Assembly: GCA_949152475.1 (NCBI GenBank)
Contig: OX424559.1
Span: 32,965,119-33,029,118, forward strand
From: Terebella lapidaria
Lineage: Eukaryota > Annelida > Polychaeta > Terebellida > Terebellidae
Direction: 5' to 3'
DNA: 64,000 nucleotides
Part shown: positions 23,624-34,725 of the stretch, piece after piece
How positions within the stretch are numbered: the stretch's first letter is position 1
Layout of the letters: each line of letters begins with the position of its first letter
Program-made: the position numbers and the translations under genes
Notes under the pieces: model-generated
Database searches by the model: none
Told to the model about the DNA's origin: nothing
Seen by the model: only the letters and a program-made list of their open reading frames with translations

Positions 23624-24118
23624 CTGTGACACAAAGGGTAATGATGCCTTGACATATCCGTTGCGTGCCAATATTAGTGCAATGGTGAGAAACTGATGAA
23701 TGAAATCAAATCAAATACATCACAAAATGTCCATGGGCAAGAACGCTTCAAATTGCTTTCGGAAACTATACATGATTTGTGAGGTTTGGTTGGGTTGAAG
23801 AATTGCCTAAAAGTACATAGTATTGGAAATATTTCTTGGCATACAAGCGTCAATGTTCCTTTATCAAGCTGGAGCGCGTTCAGAGCGACAGTATTTTCCG
23901 AGAGATTTAGGTAACGGAAAGGTTCGCTTACGAGAAAATGTATGTAACGTAGCTAGGAAAATGTAGGTAACGTGTGGTAACTTTGTTCACACTAGCAGGT
24001 TCGACTGATATTTCAAGGATAGGGTCGAAAATGAGGTAATTAGACGATAATGGGTTTAACAGTCACTGTAGGCAAGCGGTAGCGCGGCAAAATAATCCAG
24101 AAATAAGTCCCCTTCGAA

Positions 24119-24544
24119 CAGTGGCTGATATTGACACTGCGAAAAAAAACTTTGCAGGACCAAGGAAAAGATAAATGCACGTGTAGGCAGTACTTGGGTA
24201 TTTGGTTAGTATATCACACACGGCAGGAGTGAATAATGTTATTTCCGCGTAAATAACGTCACTTACGCAGAACAAACGTTATTTATGTAGCAGTATTTGG
24301 TTAGTATCTCACACACGGCAGAAGTAAATAATGTTTTTTCCGCGTGAATAACGTGAATAACTTAATTTATGCAGAAAAAAAGTTACGTGTAAATAACTTT
24401 ATTTACGCATAAATAACATTATTTACGCGGAAATTATGTTAACTATGTATCATTCAGGATTACTTCGAGAAATAAAGACAAGTATGATACCAAACACCAA
24501 ACAATCCGCAAAGTTTTTTTCACAATGTCACTTATCAGCCACTG
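24119..24544. mobile_element. MITE-like element with ~40-bp terminal inverted repeats
   Basis: The left end CAGTGGCTGATATTGACACT is inverted at the right end as AATGTCACTTATCAGCCACTG; both arms continue into GCGAAAAAAAACTTTGC or its complement. Inside, a ~100-bp direct repeat occurs twice (TTGGTTAGTATATCACACAC near 24200; TTGGTTAGTATCTCACACAC near 24297), with several AATAACGTTATTTACGCG-like words. No open frame. No convincing target duplication could be read. It lies in an intron of the propeller gene. Confidence 0.7.
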
Positions 24545-24545
24545 A

Positions 24546-24592
24546 CGTTCGCTCTACGACACACCGTTTCTGATATGTGCAGGAAATATGAG
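24546..24592 (-). repeat. Stray unit of the 1.8-3.0 kb satellite
   Basis: The minus strand reads ATATCAGAAACGGTGTGTCG followed by TAGAGCGAACG, which matches CATATCTCGGAAACGGTGCGTCGTAGAGCGAAACG of the satellite with a few changes. It directly abuts the right end of the MITE at 24544. Confidence 0.65.
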
Positions 24593-25594
24593 GGATGAAT
24601 CAGCAATAACTATTTTGAACTTTAATTCGAAGGTCGTGTGCTGGATCGATTCCAAGCTCAATAGTATTCTTCCCTGCTGGGATCTGAATCTCAGAGCAAG
24701 TTCTAGAGCCATTGCCCAAATACTTTTCGAGTTATCGTACAAACAAACAAGTAAAAATCAATGTGGATTTCGTCGTCATGTACCTCAGGGATTCTGGATC
24801 CAGCCCAAAGCCAATAAATTTCTTCCACATATCTGACCAGTGGTGAATATTTAACAGAGATACGTGAAGGCAAACTAAATTTATAAACCAAAATGGCGTA
24901 AAAAAAGAAACCAAAAGAATCTGCTGGAACCATGAGCATCACTTGCCAAATACCCCCAGTTACCACTACCACGTAACCGACCGTGTCTGTTTCGGGACAG
25001 TTGGTTCAAATGTTGATCCTTTTAGTTGTTCAAACCAGCGGGATTTATATCATCAAGTGCAGTCCAATATAACATCCGTCTGTTTAAATAACAGATTGAA
25101 ATAAATAATGGATATGATTTTCAAATTGCTTGTATTTTTGATGATCGCATATGCTTGTAAAACATGACTGGTGATAGTAGTAGTAGGAAATAATGAAATC
25201 TCATGATGTACGAAAACATACAGCAAGTTGAATGCTTCTCGTTTACCCATGATTAACGTCCATCTGGTCTTCTGTGCTTATTTTTGAGCAAACACTTCAA
25301 TGTTCTCATGATACCAAGCCCTTCAGTGTCTTCTACTGCATACGTACTACCGGTATTCTGTATGTACGGAGCTGTGACCATTACCAATGGTCTGAGGTGG
25401 TAATGGCAAGCATGATGCGATAATATTGTTTGCACCAGGGACAGGTTAGTAAAATTTTGAGGTGCCTTCGTATCGTTCATTTAGTAGCAGCAGTAACCCC
25501 AATTTACTAGTAAGCTGTAACTAAAGAATCAATACTATTTTTCTTTGTGTAGTACTCAAAATATACATAATTGTAACTATTTCTCATGAACTAA

Positions 25595-26042
25595 GAGCGC
25601 ATTTCACAAGCACTGGTTCACATATGAACTAGTTCATATGAAGCAGTTCATACGAACCTGCGCGTTTCATAGAAAAGGTTCATATGAACTGGTTCAAGTA
25701 AAAGTTGGACTAAATCACAAAAAGTTGAACCAGTGGACACTTGGACCTATAACTGCTCAGAATTTGTATAAGTAAAGACAATTGCCCATTCAGCCATTGT
25801 TCACATCAATGGTTGCTATGGGGATTTTTAATATTTTTAGAAAGTCAACAATGCATGTAGGAGTCCCAACATTTGAGAAGTGGTTCATATGAACCTGCAC
25901 GTTTCACAGGAAAAGTTCATATGAACCAGTTTGTATTTGGTTCATCTTTTTGAGATTTGGTGCAAGTTTGAGATTTTTGGTTCAACTTTTTGGTCCAAAA
26001 CATGAACCAGTTCATATGAACCTGTTTCTAAGAAACGCGCTC
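25595..26042. mobile_element. PIF/Harbinger-type MITE
   Basis: The termini GAGCGCATTTC and GAAACGCGCTC are inverted, flanked by TAA on both sides (25592-25594 and 26043-26045), the 3-bp target duplication typical of PIF/Harbinger. The 448-bp interior has no frame but repeats the palindrome GGTTCATATGAACC and the phrase CCTGCGCGTTTCATAG several times. Confidence 0.75.
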
Positions 26043-26573
26043 TAAGTTCGTCATCTAAATTTTGCTGTCGCAAACGACATGTTCCAGTACGCAGGAATCG
26101 CCCAGAGTAATTGTGATAGGTGCCATATAGACACACGTTAGTCATGGGTAATTCAAGTTGTTGTATTATTGTATATCATGATAATCCATTCTTTGCCACT
26201 GATACCAATATCATGTATCGTTTGCAAACACGATTCTTTGAAAAACAAACGATTTGAAAATCAATAGTAAAACTACGATAGTATCAACAAAATTTTGAGA
26301 GATTCCATCAAGGGGTCTCAGAGGAAAAGACTTTGAATATTGCAAGATCCGGCATGGGGTATTTGGTTTTCAACGAAAATGGCCGCCATTTTGGAAATAA
26401 TGCAAAACAAAAATATTTCCCCAGTATTTTCGTGCCTAAATCCAGAAAATGTAAAGATTAAAATGAAAACGTGGACGACAGAGGGACGATCGAAAGAACG
26501 CCATTCCAATAGGTCATGGGACCAATTATTTATTTTTTATTGAGAGTATTCATTACTGATAGATATATTGCAC

Positions 26574-26936
26574 CTTCTCCACCAGCACTGCTAGATGGCC
26601 CTGTGGTGTGACCCGGACTGAGCGAGGTCTGCCGTCCTCTGTATGCGTGCCGTGTTCGCGATACTCCCCCGCGCTGTGACGGCTGTAAGCTGTCCACGAG
26701 CCTGGGTAGACGCAGTTCACCACCACGACCCACTCCCCGTCACGACTGCAAGTAACGGACCAGGGGTCCCCAATGTTCGACGTGTCCAGACCGAGTGAGA
26801 TTGGGTCGCCAGTCATAGACACCCGTCTGACTGACTTTGTTGTCGTGTATAGCACAGTCGCTTCCTCTCCCTCCCTCAGCCAGCACACGTCTAGGACATC
26901 CTTTCTCTTCTCACACATCCACACGCGTGGCGGGGC
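26574..26936 (-). CDS. Beta-propeller exon 1 (NHL/WD-like)
   Basis: A 121-codon exon between CTCCCAG|GCCCC and GAGAAG|GTGCAA, phase 0 at both ends, so it joins 23203-23623 in frame. It encodes VWMCEKRKDVLDVCWLREG, VLYTTTKSVRRVSMTGD, WSVTCSRDGEWVVVVNC and SVRVTPQGHLAVLVEK, again blade-like repeats. The whole looks like the C-terminal propeller of a TRIM/NHL-like protein, but no RING or B-box exon was seen upstream. The upstream exon at 28541-28640 ends in phase 1 and does not fit directly, so an exon may be missing between them. Confidence 0.65.
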
Positions 26937-28540
26937 CTGGGAGATAGATACAAGTCATAACAAGTGTAGACATATTAAATTGTATATATAGGCAATATGA
27001 CAGGTTTTCGCGAAGAAGGGATGTAGAATCAAGAATACTGTTATGTCATTTTTTTAAGATTTATATCATCATATCATATTTTATGGTTATACATGTATTA
27101 TTTTCATTTTTTTATTATTATGTAAGTTATATTTTTCACCATTGCCTTCCAGATAAACGTTTCCAAAATATTAGCCAAAACAATCCCGAAAAAATGTAGT
27201 GTTTAGATACAGGATTTTCGTATTTTGTTTCACGATAGTTGCCCTTTTTACCTTTGTTACGAACCAAATTGAAAGTCGCCACTGAAACTACCATATATGA
27301 CTTCCCAATGATATCAAATTATCAGTCCTTTTTGGCGTCAAATTATTAACGGATATCATCTGTAATCATCAATGAAGTGAATTATGGCAGTAAAATTACG
27401 TCCAAATTGATAACGTCAGGAAAAACAGGACAATGACGTCATGAGACTGCGACAACAGTGCTGCCATCGAATGTAGCAATATGGTTATTTTTCTTCTTCA
27501 AAACTAAGTTTTAGTGCAAATCATTTAATACAAAATAATAAAACATGTGCACATTGATATTGGCGATTACAATCTGTTCATTTTGTCTTTTATCCGTTTC
27601 TCAACATTCATTTTATGCAAATATTCCAACCCGTTTTAACAAACATTTTATACCAGTTTTGTTCATAAACAAACGAAGAGTATCCATCGATCCCTAATGT
27701 AAACACATGTCCAAATTGTCCTTAAAAGTCCAAACCAAATACGTAGTGTACCTACTATATAGTGTAGTTATGAAAAAATAATCAGTGATATATCGTGATG
27801 TGTGTGGAATTGTCAGTCCATTTTGTAGTTTCAAACTTTATTCACATCTGCGTGTGATGGATACAGTTTCTTTATTTATGCGTGAGCCACCTGTTCAAAT
27901 GTGCAGAATTTCTCAAAGGACAGGTTGTAGTTGAAACATTTGATGTGAGTACATATGATTCAGTTGATTCCACATGTTAATGTGACAAATAGTTTTCAGA
28001 ACAAAAATTTTGCGTGTTTTCAAAGGTAGTTGCTTCGAGGTCAACGAAAAGTATACATGGATATTTGTGCATTCCTATGTATCAAAAACCGTTACTGAAC
28101 ATAATAACAAAAAATGGCCGCCAAAGTGGAGAAAAGTGGTTTTCTAACCCAAATAGCTGTTTTGATCTTTCAAGGTCATTGAAGGTCAAATTCAAGGTCA
28201 CCACTGAAACCGCCATATGTCATTTTTCGATCGAAAGTTTAGACTGCTGAGAATTTTATTCTGAAATATTCAAGGAGTTTAGTCCAAACAGCTCCCATTA
28301 TGGAGGAAAAAATGTATGAAAGTAAAGAAAGTTGCATTTTGGAAAGGCTTGAAATAACTTCTCTTGCCCGAACGAATTATCATACATAACCTATTTCTAA
28401 GGTAGCATATTCACAATACAAAAATGTACTAAAAAGTGGCAGTCTCGTTCACCCATCTGTCTCGGTTTATGGCCGGGGTAAACCCGGCTTTGATATACTT
28501 TAATTATGGTTATTTTTCTTTTAATATACTTCATTTATAC
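26937..28540. other. Intron-like region with repeat remnants
   Basis: AT-rich. Includes words related to the GGTTACC family near 28120-28220 (ATGGCCGCCAAAGTGG, AAGGTCAAATTCAAGGTCAC) and a second weak match near 27270 (TCGCCACTGAAACTACCATAT versus TCACCACTGAAACCGCCATAT at 28200). No exon recognised. Confidence 0.4.
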
Positions 28541-28640
28541 CTACATTGGCACCAGTCGTGTTGGAGACGGTTATATCTTTGTTTTGGTTGACCTGACTTC
28601 CATGCGAGGCTGCAGGAACGACATTGTGAGACTCGTCAGC
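28541..28640 (-). CDS. Small linker exon between Schlafen-like and propeller exons
   Basis: 100 nt between TCTTAG|GCTGAC and AATGTAG|GTATAA. In phase 0 it reads ADESHNVVPAASHGSQVNQ then NKDITVSNTTGANV, a low-complexity polar linker. Phase 0 matches the donor at 29283|29282 at the end of the Schlafen-like exon. In the phase given by the alternative donor TG|GTAAGT at 29325 it would hit a stop. It could be the second exon of a separate gene starting MDEEVRAV, or part of a fusion. Confidence 0.45.
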
Positions 28641-29282
28641 CTAAGAGAATAAATAAATATGTTAAGTTTACGTTGTACAATCGTTGTGCTCATCATCTCT
28701 GTGACCTGAAACAGAATATGTTTCCTGTACAGCTAGTGACTTTCAGCAATATATTTGAGTGTAAAACTGTCCTGAATCATATTTCATGGAAATTAAAAAT
28801 GTTAACTCAGCAACAACAACGAATGTTCGAGGGCCAAGTTCACTCAACAAAGCTCAAACACATTGGTCTAACGCATCAGTCCGTAATTGACATATGTTTC
28901 TCTCTGGAAAAAAGACACAGCTTCTAAGACAGTCCAAAATACATAATGCCAATTCCTCAAAACGAATTTGGCCGATAGCCAAGTTTACCCAACGAACACT
29001 TACACATGCTTATTTTGGTGGGAAGAGCCCTAAAAAGTAACCTTCATTTTGCTCTACAACTTGACCCCCTTTCAAGTTATTGTAACTATAGGATATGAGA
29101 CACTGAAGAGTCCTGCATTTCTCTGCATAATTGCCACCGGAATCTATACATACCCTGCTAGACTGAGCACCGTGCTTCCTGAAATAGGCATTATGAATAC
29201 AATTTATTCTTCTTCCAAATAGACTTTTGAAGTAACACATACTGTATATAATATGAAACCAATCAAGCTCACAGGAACTTAC

Positions 29283-29318
29283 AACAGCTCTAACTTCTTC
29301 ATCCATGATGGAATCCAC
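29283..29318 (-). other. In-frame extension after the Schlafen-like stop, with splice donor
   Basis: After the TAA the same frame reads VDSIMDEEVRAV and meets a strong donor GTT|GTAAGT at codon phase 0. The ATG here could begin the downstream propeller gene, or the exon could be shared by a read-through or fused transcript. Confidence 0.45.
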
Positions 29319-32150
29319 TTACCATGTGCCCGCTGGGTATAAGTCAATCTTCATTCGATCAGCAAGCTCCTTGTTCAGATTATTTTCCTGTAGGATGTCT
29401 ACTCTATGAATGCCTCGTGATGCCACTGCTATCATCTGTTTTCTGAGCCTAGCTTGATCATCTTGTTCAGACGTTGGACTACATTGAGGCATTATGAAAA
29501 CTATGACCTTCGATTCAAGGCCATTGAAGTTCTTAAGGAGATCCACAATTGTTCCCTCAACAGGATAGACTTCTGCACCATGGACGTTGCATCCAGATTC
29601 GAATTGCTCAAAGATTTTCCTGAACATCGCCACCTCTTCTGGACCTTCAGAGTCGTCCACCAGCACAGCAATATCACGGTGGGAACACTGCCACTGTCCC
29701 GGGCTGAACGGCTGGGAAAGTAAGCTCCTGATGTGTACAAGAAGTCCGTTTTCCTTGCCAGGTGCCCGCAAATTTGTCACATGAGTGATCTGAATGTCAT
29801 TCCCCTCAACATCACTGACACACCTAATGATTTCATCTTGATGTAGTTCTTTGACCTGAGCTTTCAAAAAGGCTCCCACAATTTGAGAGTTCCTCTGAAT
29901 CTCTGACATGGTTGTAAATGTCCAGTTGGTGTAATTGTTGCTGGAGAGATGCCTGAAGAAATGCGACGATTCGAGATGCTGATAGTTCTGGAACTTGGAA
30001 TCTTGGAATACATAGAGATATTTGTTTGTGGTTGTTATTTGCCTGCAGATTTCAGCAAGAGTCTCATCGCTGTGTTGGTAGCAGTGATTATCATCTATCA
30101 CTATGTGTACTTTACTTTTTAATTCACTGCACAGTAATGAAACGATATCTCCACCGTATTTAGCGAGAAAGGCTTCTACTTTTCCTGAAGCTTGAACACG
30201 TTTGTTCAATGCGATCGATGCACTGATGTAAGCCGAAATGTCCTTCCCTTTGGTCTCACAGACGTGCTGGGCCAGAAGAGTCTTGCCACATCCAGGGGGT
30301 CCCTCCAAGACATTGAATCGTGTGCGCGTTATGGCCACTAGTGTCGAAGTCTGTTCTCCAGATAGTGATATGGCGGCTGCAAGATGCACAGCATCCCTAA
30401 ACCGCGAGTGTACTTTGGTCATAACCCTACCCAGTGCTGATATAATCCCACCGAGTTCACAAGTATGCTTCAGCAATTTGTTATAGAAACTAGGACTAGG
30501 TTTATGGCAGTTTTTACTGCTCAAATCCAGAAACATACAACAGAAATCAACTGATTGAATTTTATCAGATTTCTGCAGGTTTTGGCAAATTTTCCGCTTC
30601 AGGACCCTTCCTAGGATCATGCCATATGCTATGATATCACGGTCGTGGACACAGAATTTGGCACAAATGATGAACAGAACAGCTCTGGCATTAGCTGTCA
30701 ATGTGAACAGATCCAAAACGTGCCCGTGTGGTTCCGAGGGTTCGACGTTGTGCTCTATGCAGTTGTACATACACTTGTCTGCAATCCCAAACCCTTTTTC
30801 ATGTTCGAGTTCTAAATTCACCAGGTCCATGGGAGTTTCTGTCAACCGTTCGATGTCATCAGCTGGAGGCGTACAATGCAGTGGTTGTGCCATTTCGAAT
30901 ATTCTGCTTTTTCTCATATGATGATCTGAGTACTCAGGATTGAAATGATGTAGCTCAGCATATGAACTGTGGTGTCTGAATGACATCTGCATATCATCTT
31001 CAAATATACCTGAAATCTGTTCAATTGCTCCCTTACTTGCGGAACTCGCGGCTTGTGTAATTGCTGTCTGTGTAGTGGAAGTTATTGGTTTGTCAATCTG
31101 CAGTTGCTGAAGGTGTGACTCACTCGCTGTTTCACACTTATGCTTCTCTCGCCACTTACTGAACGTGTACATGTGGACCTCGCCATCATCTGTGACCAGG
31201 AACGATTCAGGTGGTTTCTCATACACACCTCCGTGCATTTGAGCTATCTTGATAAAGATCAGACACCGTCTTTTCCGATGAGGACACTTGTTGCAGGAAG
31301 GTTGGCAGTTATACGGTGGTGACCCTAGTTGCAGGATGTCACAGGCCCAGTGTATGCCCTCAGACGGAACAATTGTTGGATCTCCCCAGATGCGCTTAAT
31401 ACCATGTGCGTCTTCCCTAAGGAGCGTAGCTAGCTTTTGCTTGAAGTCAGCTTCTTCGGAAACATCAAGCTCCTGGCCGACAATGATGTTCCCTTGTCCA
31501 GAGTGGTCCTCTTTGATCCCGAGTATGATCTCGCCCCCTCCCCTCACGTTCCCCATCGCCAGCAGTGACTTCAGTGTTCTATGGTCTTCGAGCCTACGTA
31601 TCAAATCGTCTACAGTACTGCACATATAAGACTTAAATTCCACACTTTTGTTCTCTATCATAGTACACCTATCATTGTAAGTGTAACAAGCATTATGTGG
31701 AAATATTGTTGGAATCTCTCCAACAACTTCTTGACTGACAAGAGACGCGATGTCCTGCCAATGACCTACATAAAGTGTGCTGGATCCAGCCCCTCTAATG
31801 TGCATGTAAGACTCTGTTGTGATGAATATCGGTGATTTCTTAACCAGCATGAAAAGTTCACCCTTTTCCTCACATATTGTCAAACATTGATGGTAAATAT
31901 GTTGTGGCATGACCTTGAGTAATTGATCTTTTAAACGGTCTCGCCATTGGTCAAACTGTTTACTGTCCAGTAACAGGCCTGGATCTATCTTGATGACACC
32001 ACCGCTGGTGTTCAGTAACGATGATATTAGCTGACGGACGTGTCCTCTCCCAGTGCCATCTGCTGCTCGGATGTTGTAGGCATATTCTGGGTACTCTAAC
32101 TCACCAGCAGGTACTAAATACCTGGTCAGATCTGGTCTAGGTGTAGTCAT
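29319..32150 (-). CDS. Schlafen-like protein: two AlbA lobes plus SF1 helicase domain
   Basis: A single exon of about 940 codons (residues counted from base 32165; first ATG at codon 6, 18 nt after the acceptor TTTCATCAG). Residues 38-145 and 171-345 form the two AlbA-type lobes of the Schlafen core (GHVRQLISSLLNTSGGVIKI; SVEFKSY; GGGEIILGIKED; GGVYEKPPESFLVTDDGEV). E171 and E176 have the five-residue spacing of the nuclease acids of vertebrate Schlafens; the third acid is uncertain (E219 or D220). A cysteine cluster CxxxCxxCx6C (287-301) suggests a zinc site. A linker follows, then a helicase: Walker A GPPGCGKT (622-629), Walker B VIDDNH (689-694), a motif V-like FNGLESKVIVF (880-890) and VI-like AVASRGIHRV (913-922). 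By family this would be a cytoplasmic or nuclear RNA/tRNA-acting defence factor; that role here is inference. The exon stops at TGG TAA, which overlaps a good donor (TG|GTAAGT). Confidence 0.85.
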   Translation of the reverse strand: MTTPRPDLTRYLVPAGELEYPEYAYNIRAADGTGRGHVRQLISSLLNTSGGVIKIDPGLLLDSKQFDQWRDRLKDQLLKVMPQHIYHQCLTICEEKGELFMLVKKSPIFITTESYMHIRGAGSSTLYVGHWQDIASLVSQEVVGEIPTIFPHNACYTYNDRCTMIENKSVEFKSYMCSTVDDLIRRLEDHRTLKSLLAMGNVRGGGEIILGIKEDHSGQGNIIVGQELDVSEEADFKQKLATLLREDAHGIKRIWGDPTIVPSEGIHWACDILQLGSPPYNCQPSCNKCPHRKRRCLIFIKIAQMHGGVYEKPPESFLVTDDGEVHMYTFSKWREKHKCETASESHLQQLQIDKPITSTTQTAITQAASSASKGAIEQISGIFEDDMQMSFRHHSSYAELHHFNPEYSDHHMRKSRIFEMAQPLHCTPPADDIERLTETPMDLVNLELEHEKGFGIADKCMYNCIEHNVEPSEPHGHVLDLFTLTANARAVLFIICAKFCVHDRDIIAYGMILGRVLKRKICQNLQKSDKIQSVDFCCMFLDLSSKNCHKPSPSFYNKLLKHTCELGGIISALGRVMTKVHSRFRDAVHLAAAISLSGEQTSTLVAITRTRFNVLEGPPGCGKTLLAQHVCETKGKDISAYISASIALNKRVQASGKVEAFLAKYGGDIVSLLCSELKSKVHIVIDDNHCYQHSDETLAEICRQITTTNKYLYVFQDSKFQNYQHLESSHFFRHLSSNNYTNWTFTTMSEIQRNSQIVGAFLKAQVKELHQDEIIRCVSDVEGNDIQITHVTNLRAPGKENGLLVHIRSLLSQPFSPGQWQCSHRDIAVLVDDSEGPEEVAMFRKIFEQFESGCNVHGAEVYPVEGTIVDLLKNFNGLESKVIVFIMPQCSPTSEQDDQARLRKQMIAVASRGIHRVDILQENNLNKELADRMKIDLYPAGTW

Positions 32151-32171
32151 CTTCAGCGGATGCAATCACTG

Positions 32172-32454
32172 ATGAAAAAAGAAAACACATTACAGCAACA
32201 ATATAACTCATAATTGTCTTTGTTCATATTTTTGTTTTGTTCACAATCAAATGATTCCATGACTACAAATTTGAATCTTGCATTATCACACAAAAATTTA
32301 ACTAGTGACAAACGCATTATGATCCCAAACTTCATTGACGAAGATCTGTATGGACGCACCGAGGCACCGACACCGAGGATGGAGCCCTCGTTATCCAAAT
32401 TATGAATGCAAGTATCAACCCATCATCATCAATACTGTAGCAGGGTTAAATATA
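32172..32454. other. Region upstream of the Schlafen-like coding exon
   Basis: A polypyrimidine run and AG at 32171 imply a 5' non-coding exon further upstream on the minus strand. I could not locate it. AT-rich, no coding signal. Confidence 0.4.
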
Positions 32455-32880
32455 GATTTTTCCATACATTTCACATCGAACGAAGAGAACATAACAGTTA
32501 TATGTCTGCACTTGTATGCCCAAACAGACTCCCCCTTCTAATTGATTTCGTTGCGAGTTTCTGGTGGAGATATTTTGAGTTTGTTTACATTACCGCCATT
32601 CTCGGTGCTTTGTATCCCTTGATGCAGTGCGATTACAGCTTACTCGTTTATGTTCTAGCCAGTCGAGCACGAAATAGGTCAAGTCAGAGGTAACTCTGAG
32701 TGGCGCTCAAAAGAAAGGAAAAGCGGCTACTAGTACTGTCATATGCTTGATTTATCCATCTGATCAAGCATAGTTGTTTTGTAACCTATTTCTCTGAGGT
32801 CACAGGCATATATGTAATTGATTTGCAAACAATAGTTTTCCTGCCAATATCACTACAATACCCATGATAAATGTATTGAT
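32455..32880 (+). repeat. Dispersed repeat B, copy 2
   Basis: Matches 21930-22215 in order (CGAACGAAGAGAACA, GTCAGAGGTAACTCTGAGTGG, GCTTGATTTATCCAT, GAGGTCACAGGCATAT, CAATATCACTACAAT), with about 150 extra bases between the first and second words. Confidence 0.7.
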
Positions 32881-33019
32881 AAGATTCTTGTGTGTATATT
32901 GTGGGGAATCAATGTCAAGAATATGCCAATAGTCCAAATTTACTAAATTGTTAACTGCGCAAATTCTCCTTCAAGACCATACGGAAATCAAATTTAGTGT
33001 AAAAGCAATAAAGTCCCAT

Positions 33020-34725
33020 TATTAAAATTGGCCCAAGGGCTAAGAAAGGTTACCAGACAATATTCAGATATTAGCCTTTTGTCCCGGGACCTTGAAAACA
33101 AGGTCACTTGTCATTTCAAAGTTACAAGAATGTTCAGCATATATCATTTCTAGTATGTCTACAATTGATTCCTAAGCTGTACTCATTAATAAATGAGATA
33201 TTAGCCATTTTGTGATCTGACCTGGTAAATGAAGTTAAATGTCAAATTCAGGGTCACCAAAATATTCATATATATTCATAAATATTCCAAGCTGTACAGT
33301 CGACGATAAGTGGGATATCAGCCATTTTGTGCTCTGACCTTGGAAATACGTTCAAGGTCAAATTCAAGGTCATCAAAATATTCAGTGTATTTCATTTTCT
33401 ATATGTATACAATTGGTTCCCAAGCTATAAATCGATAGAGTAGCAGAATTTACGAGCAATTTGGTCTTTTGCCCTTGAAAATGAGGTCAAAGGTCGAATT
33501 CAAGGTCATGGCAAAATTCAGCATAGATCATTTTCGATATGTTCACAATTGATTCCCAAGCTGTAGATTCGACAATAAGTGAGATATTAATCATTTTGTC
33601 CATTGACCTTGAAATTCAGGTTAAAGGTCAAATTCAAGGTCATGAGAATAATCTGTATATATATTTGTCTATACGTTCACAATTGATTCCTTAGGCGAGA
33701 TATTGGCCATTTCGTCCTGTGACCTTGAAAATTAGGTCAAAAGTCAAATTCAAGGTCATGAGAATAATCTGTATACATAATTTCCTATATGTTCATAATT
33801 TATTCCTAAGCTGAAAAATCGATAATAAGCCAGATATTGGCCATTTGTTCTGTGATCTTGAGAATTAGGTCAAAGGTCAAATGCAATGTCATGACAATAT
33901 TCAGAATATATCATTTCCTATATGTTCACAATTGATTCCTGAGCTGTAAAATCGATAATAAGTGAGATATTGGTCATTTTATCCTGTGACCTTGAAAACG
34001 AGGTCAAAAGTCAATTCAAGGTCATGAGAATAATCTGTATATATAATTTCCTATATGTTCATAATTGATTCCTATGCATCGATAATAAGCGAAATAATGG
34101 CCATTTTGTCCTGTGACCTTGAAAATTAGGTCAAAGGTCAAAATCAAGGTCATGACAGTATTCAGAATATATCATTTCCTATATGTCCACAATTGATTTC
34201 TAAGCTGTAAATTATATATTAGCCATTTTTTCCTGTGACCTTGAAAACGAGGTCAAATTCAAGGTCATCATGGTCATGAGAATATTCAGCATATATCATT
34301 TCCTATATGTCCACAATTGATTCCCAGTCTCTAATCTCAATACTAAGTAAGATATTAAGCATAATGTGTCCCGTTATAAAGCATATTAGAATTTAACATG
34401 GGAAAGTCCCATTTGGGCCGAGTTTGGGTCAAAATGTCCCACTTCGAACGATTCACATGATTCAAGGGTAACGAAACTTATACACGTCACATGAGGAATG
34501 AGTGTAATGCATCAATAAGAAAAAAAGGTACTGAACAGATTAAAAAAAGGTACTGAACAGATTCTGAGAAAACGACCGTCAAAGTCCAAAATTGACCATT
34601 TTTCATCAAAAATGGCCGCCATTTTGAAAAAATTACGAAAACCAAAAAACTAAAAAATACCTCCCTCTCAAAAATTTTTCAGGTATTTTTGTTCAAATTT
34701 CAGAATGATTCGACTGTAAACTGTT
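33020..34725 (-). repeat. GGTTACC element, copy B (right and central parts)
   Basis: On the minus strand the right end is TTTGTCTGGTAACCTTTCTT-like followed by AGCCCTTGGGCCAATTTT. Then come about nine ~140-bp units with DR1 words, and the central part (AACATGGGAAAGTCCC, AAATGGCCGCCATTTTG). It breaks off near 34725. Its left terminus is probably the piece at 35941-36032, so about 1.2 kb separates the two. Confidence 0.85.

Noticed and set aside
33050-34380. CRISPR-like array of repeats and spacers
   Set aside because: The 'spacers' are also repeated, the units are ~140 bp, and the genome is eukaryotic; these are element-internal tandem units.
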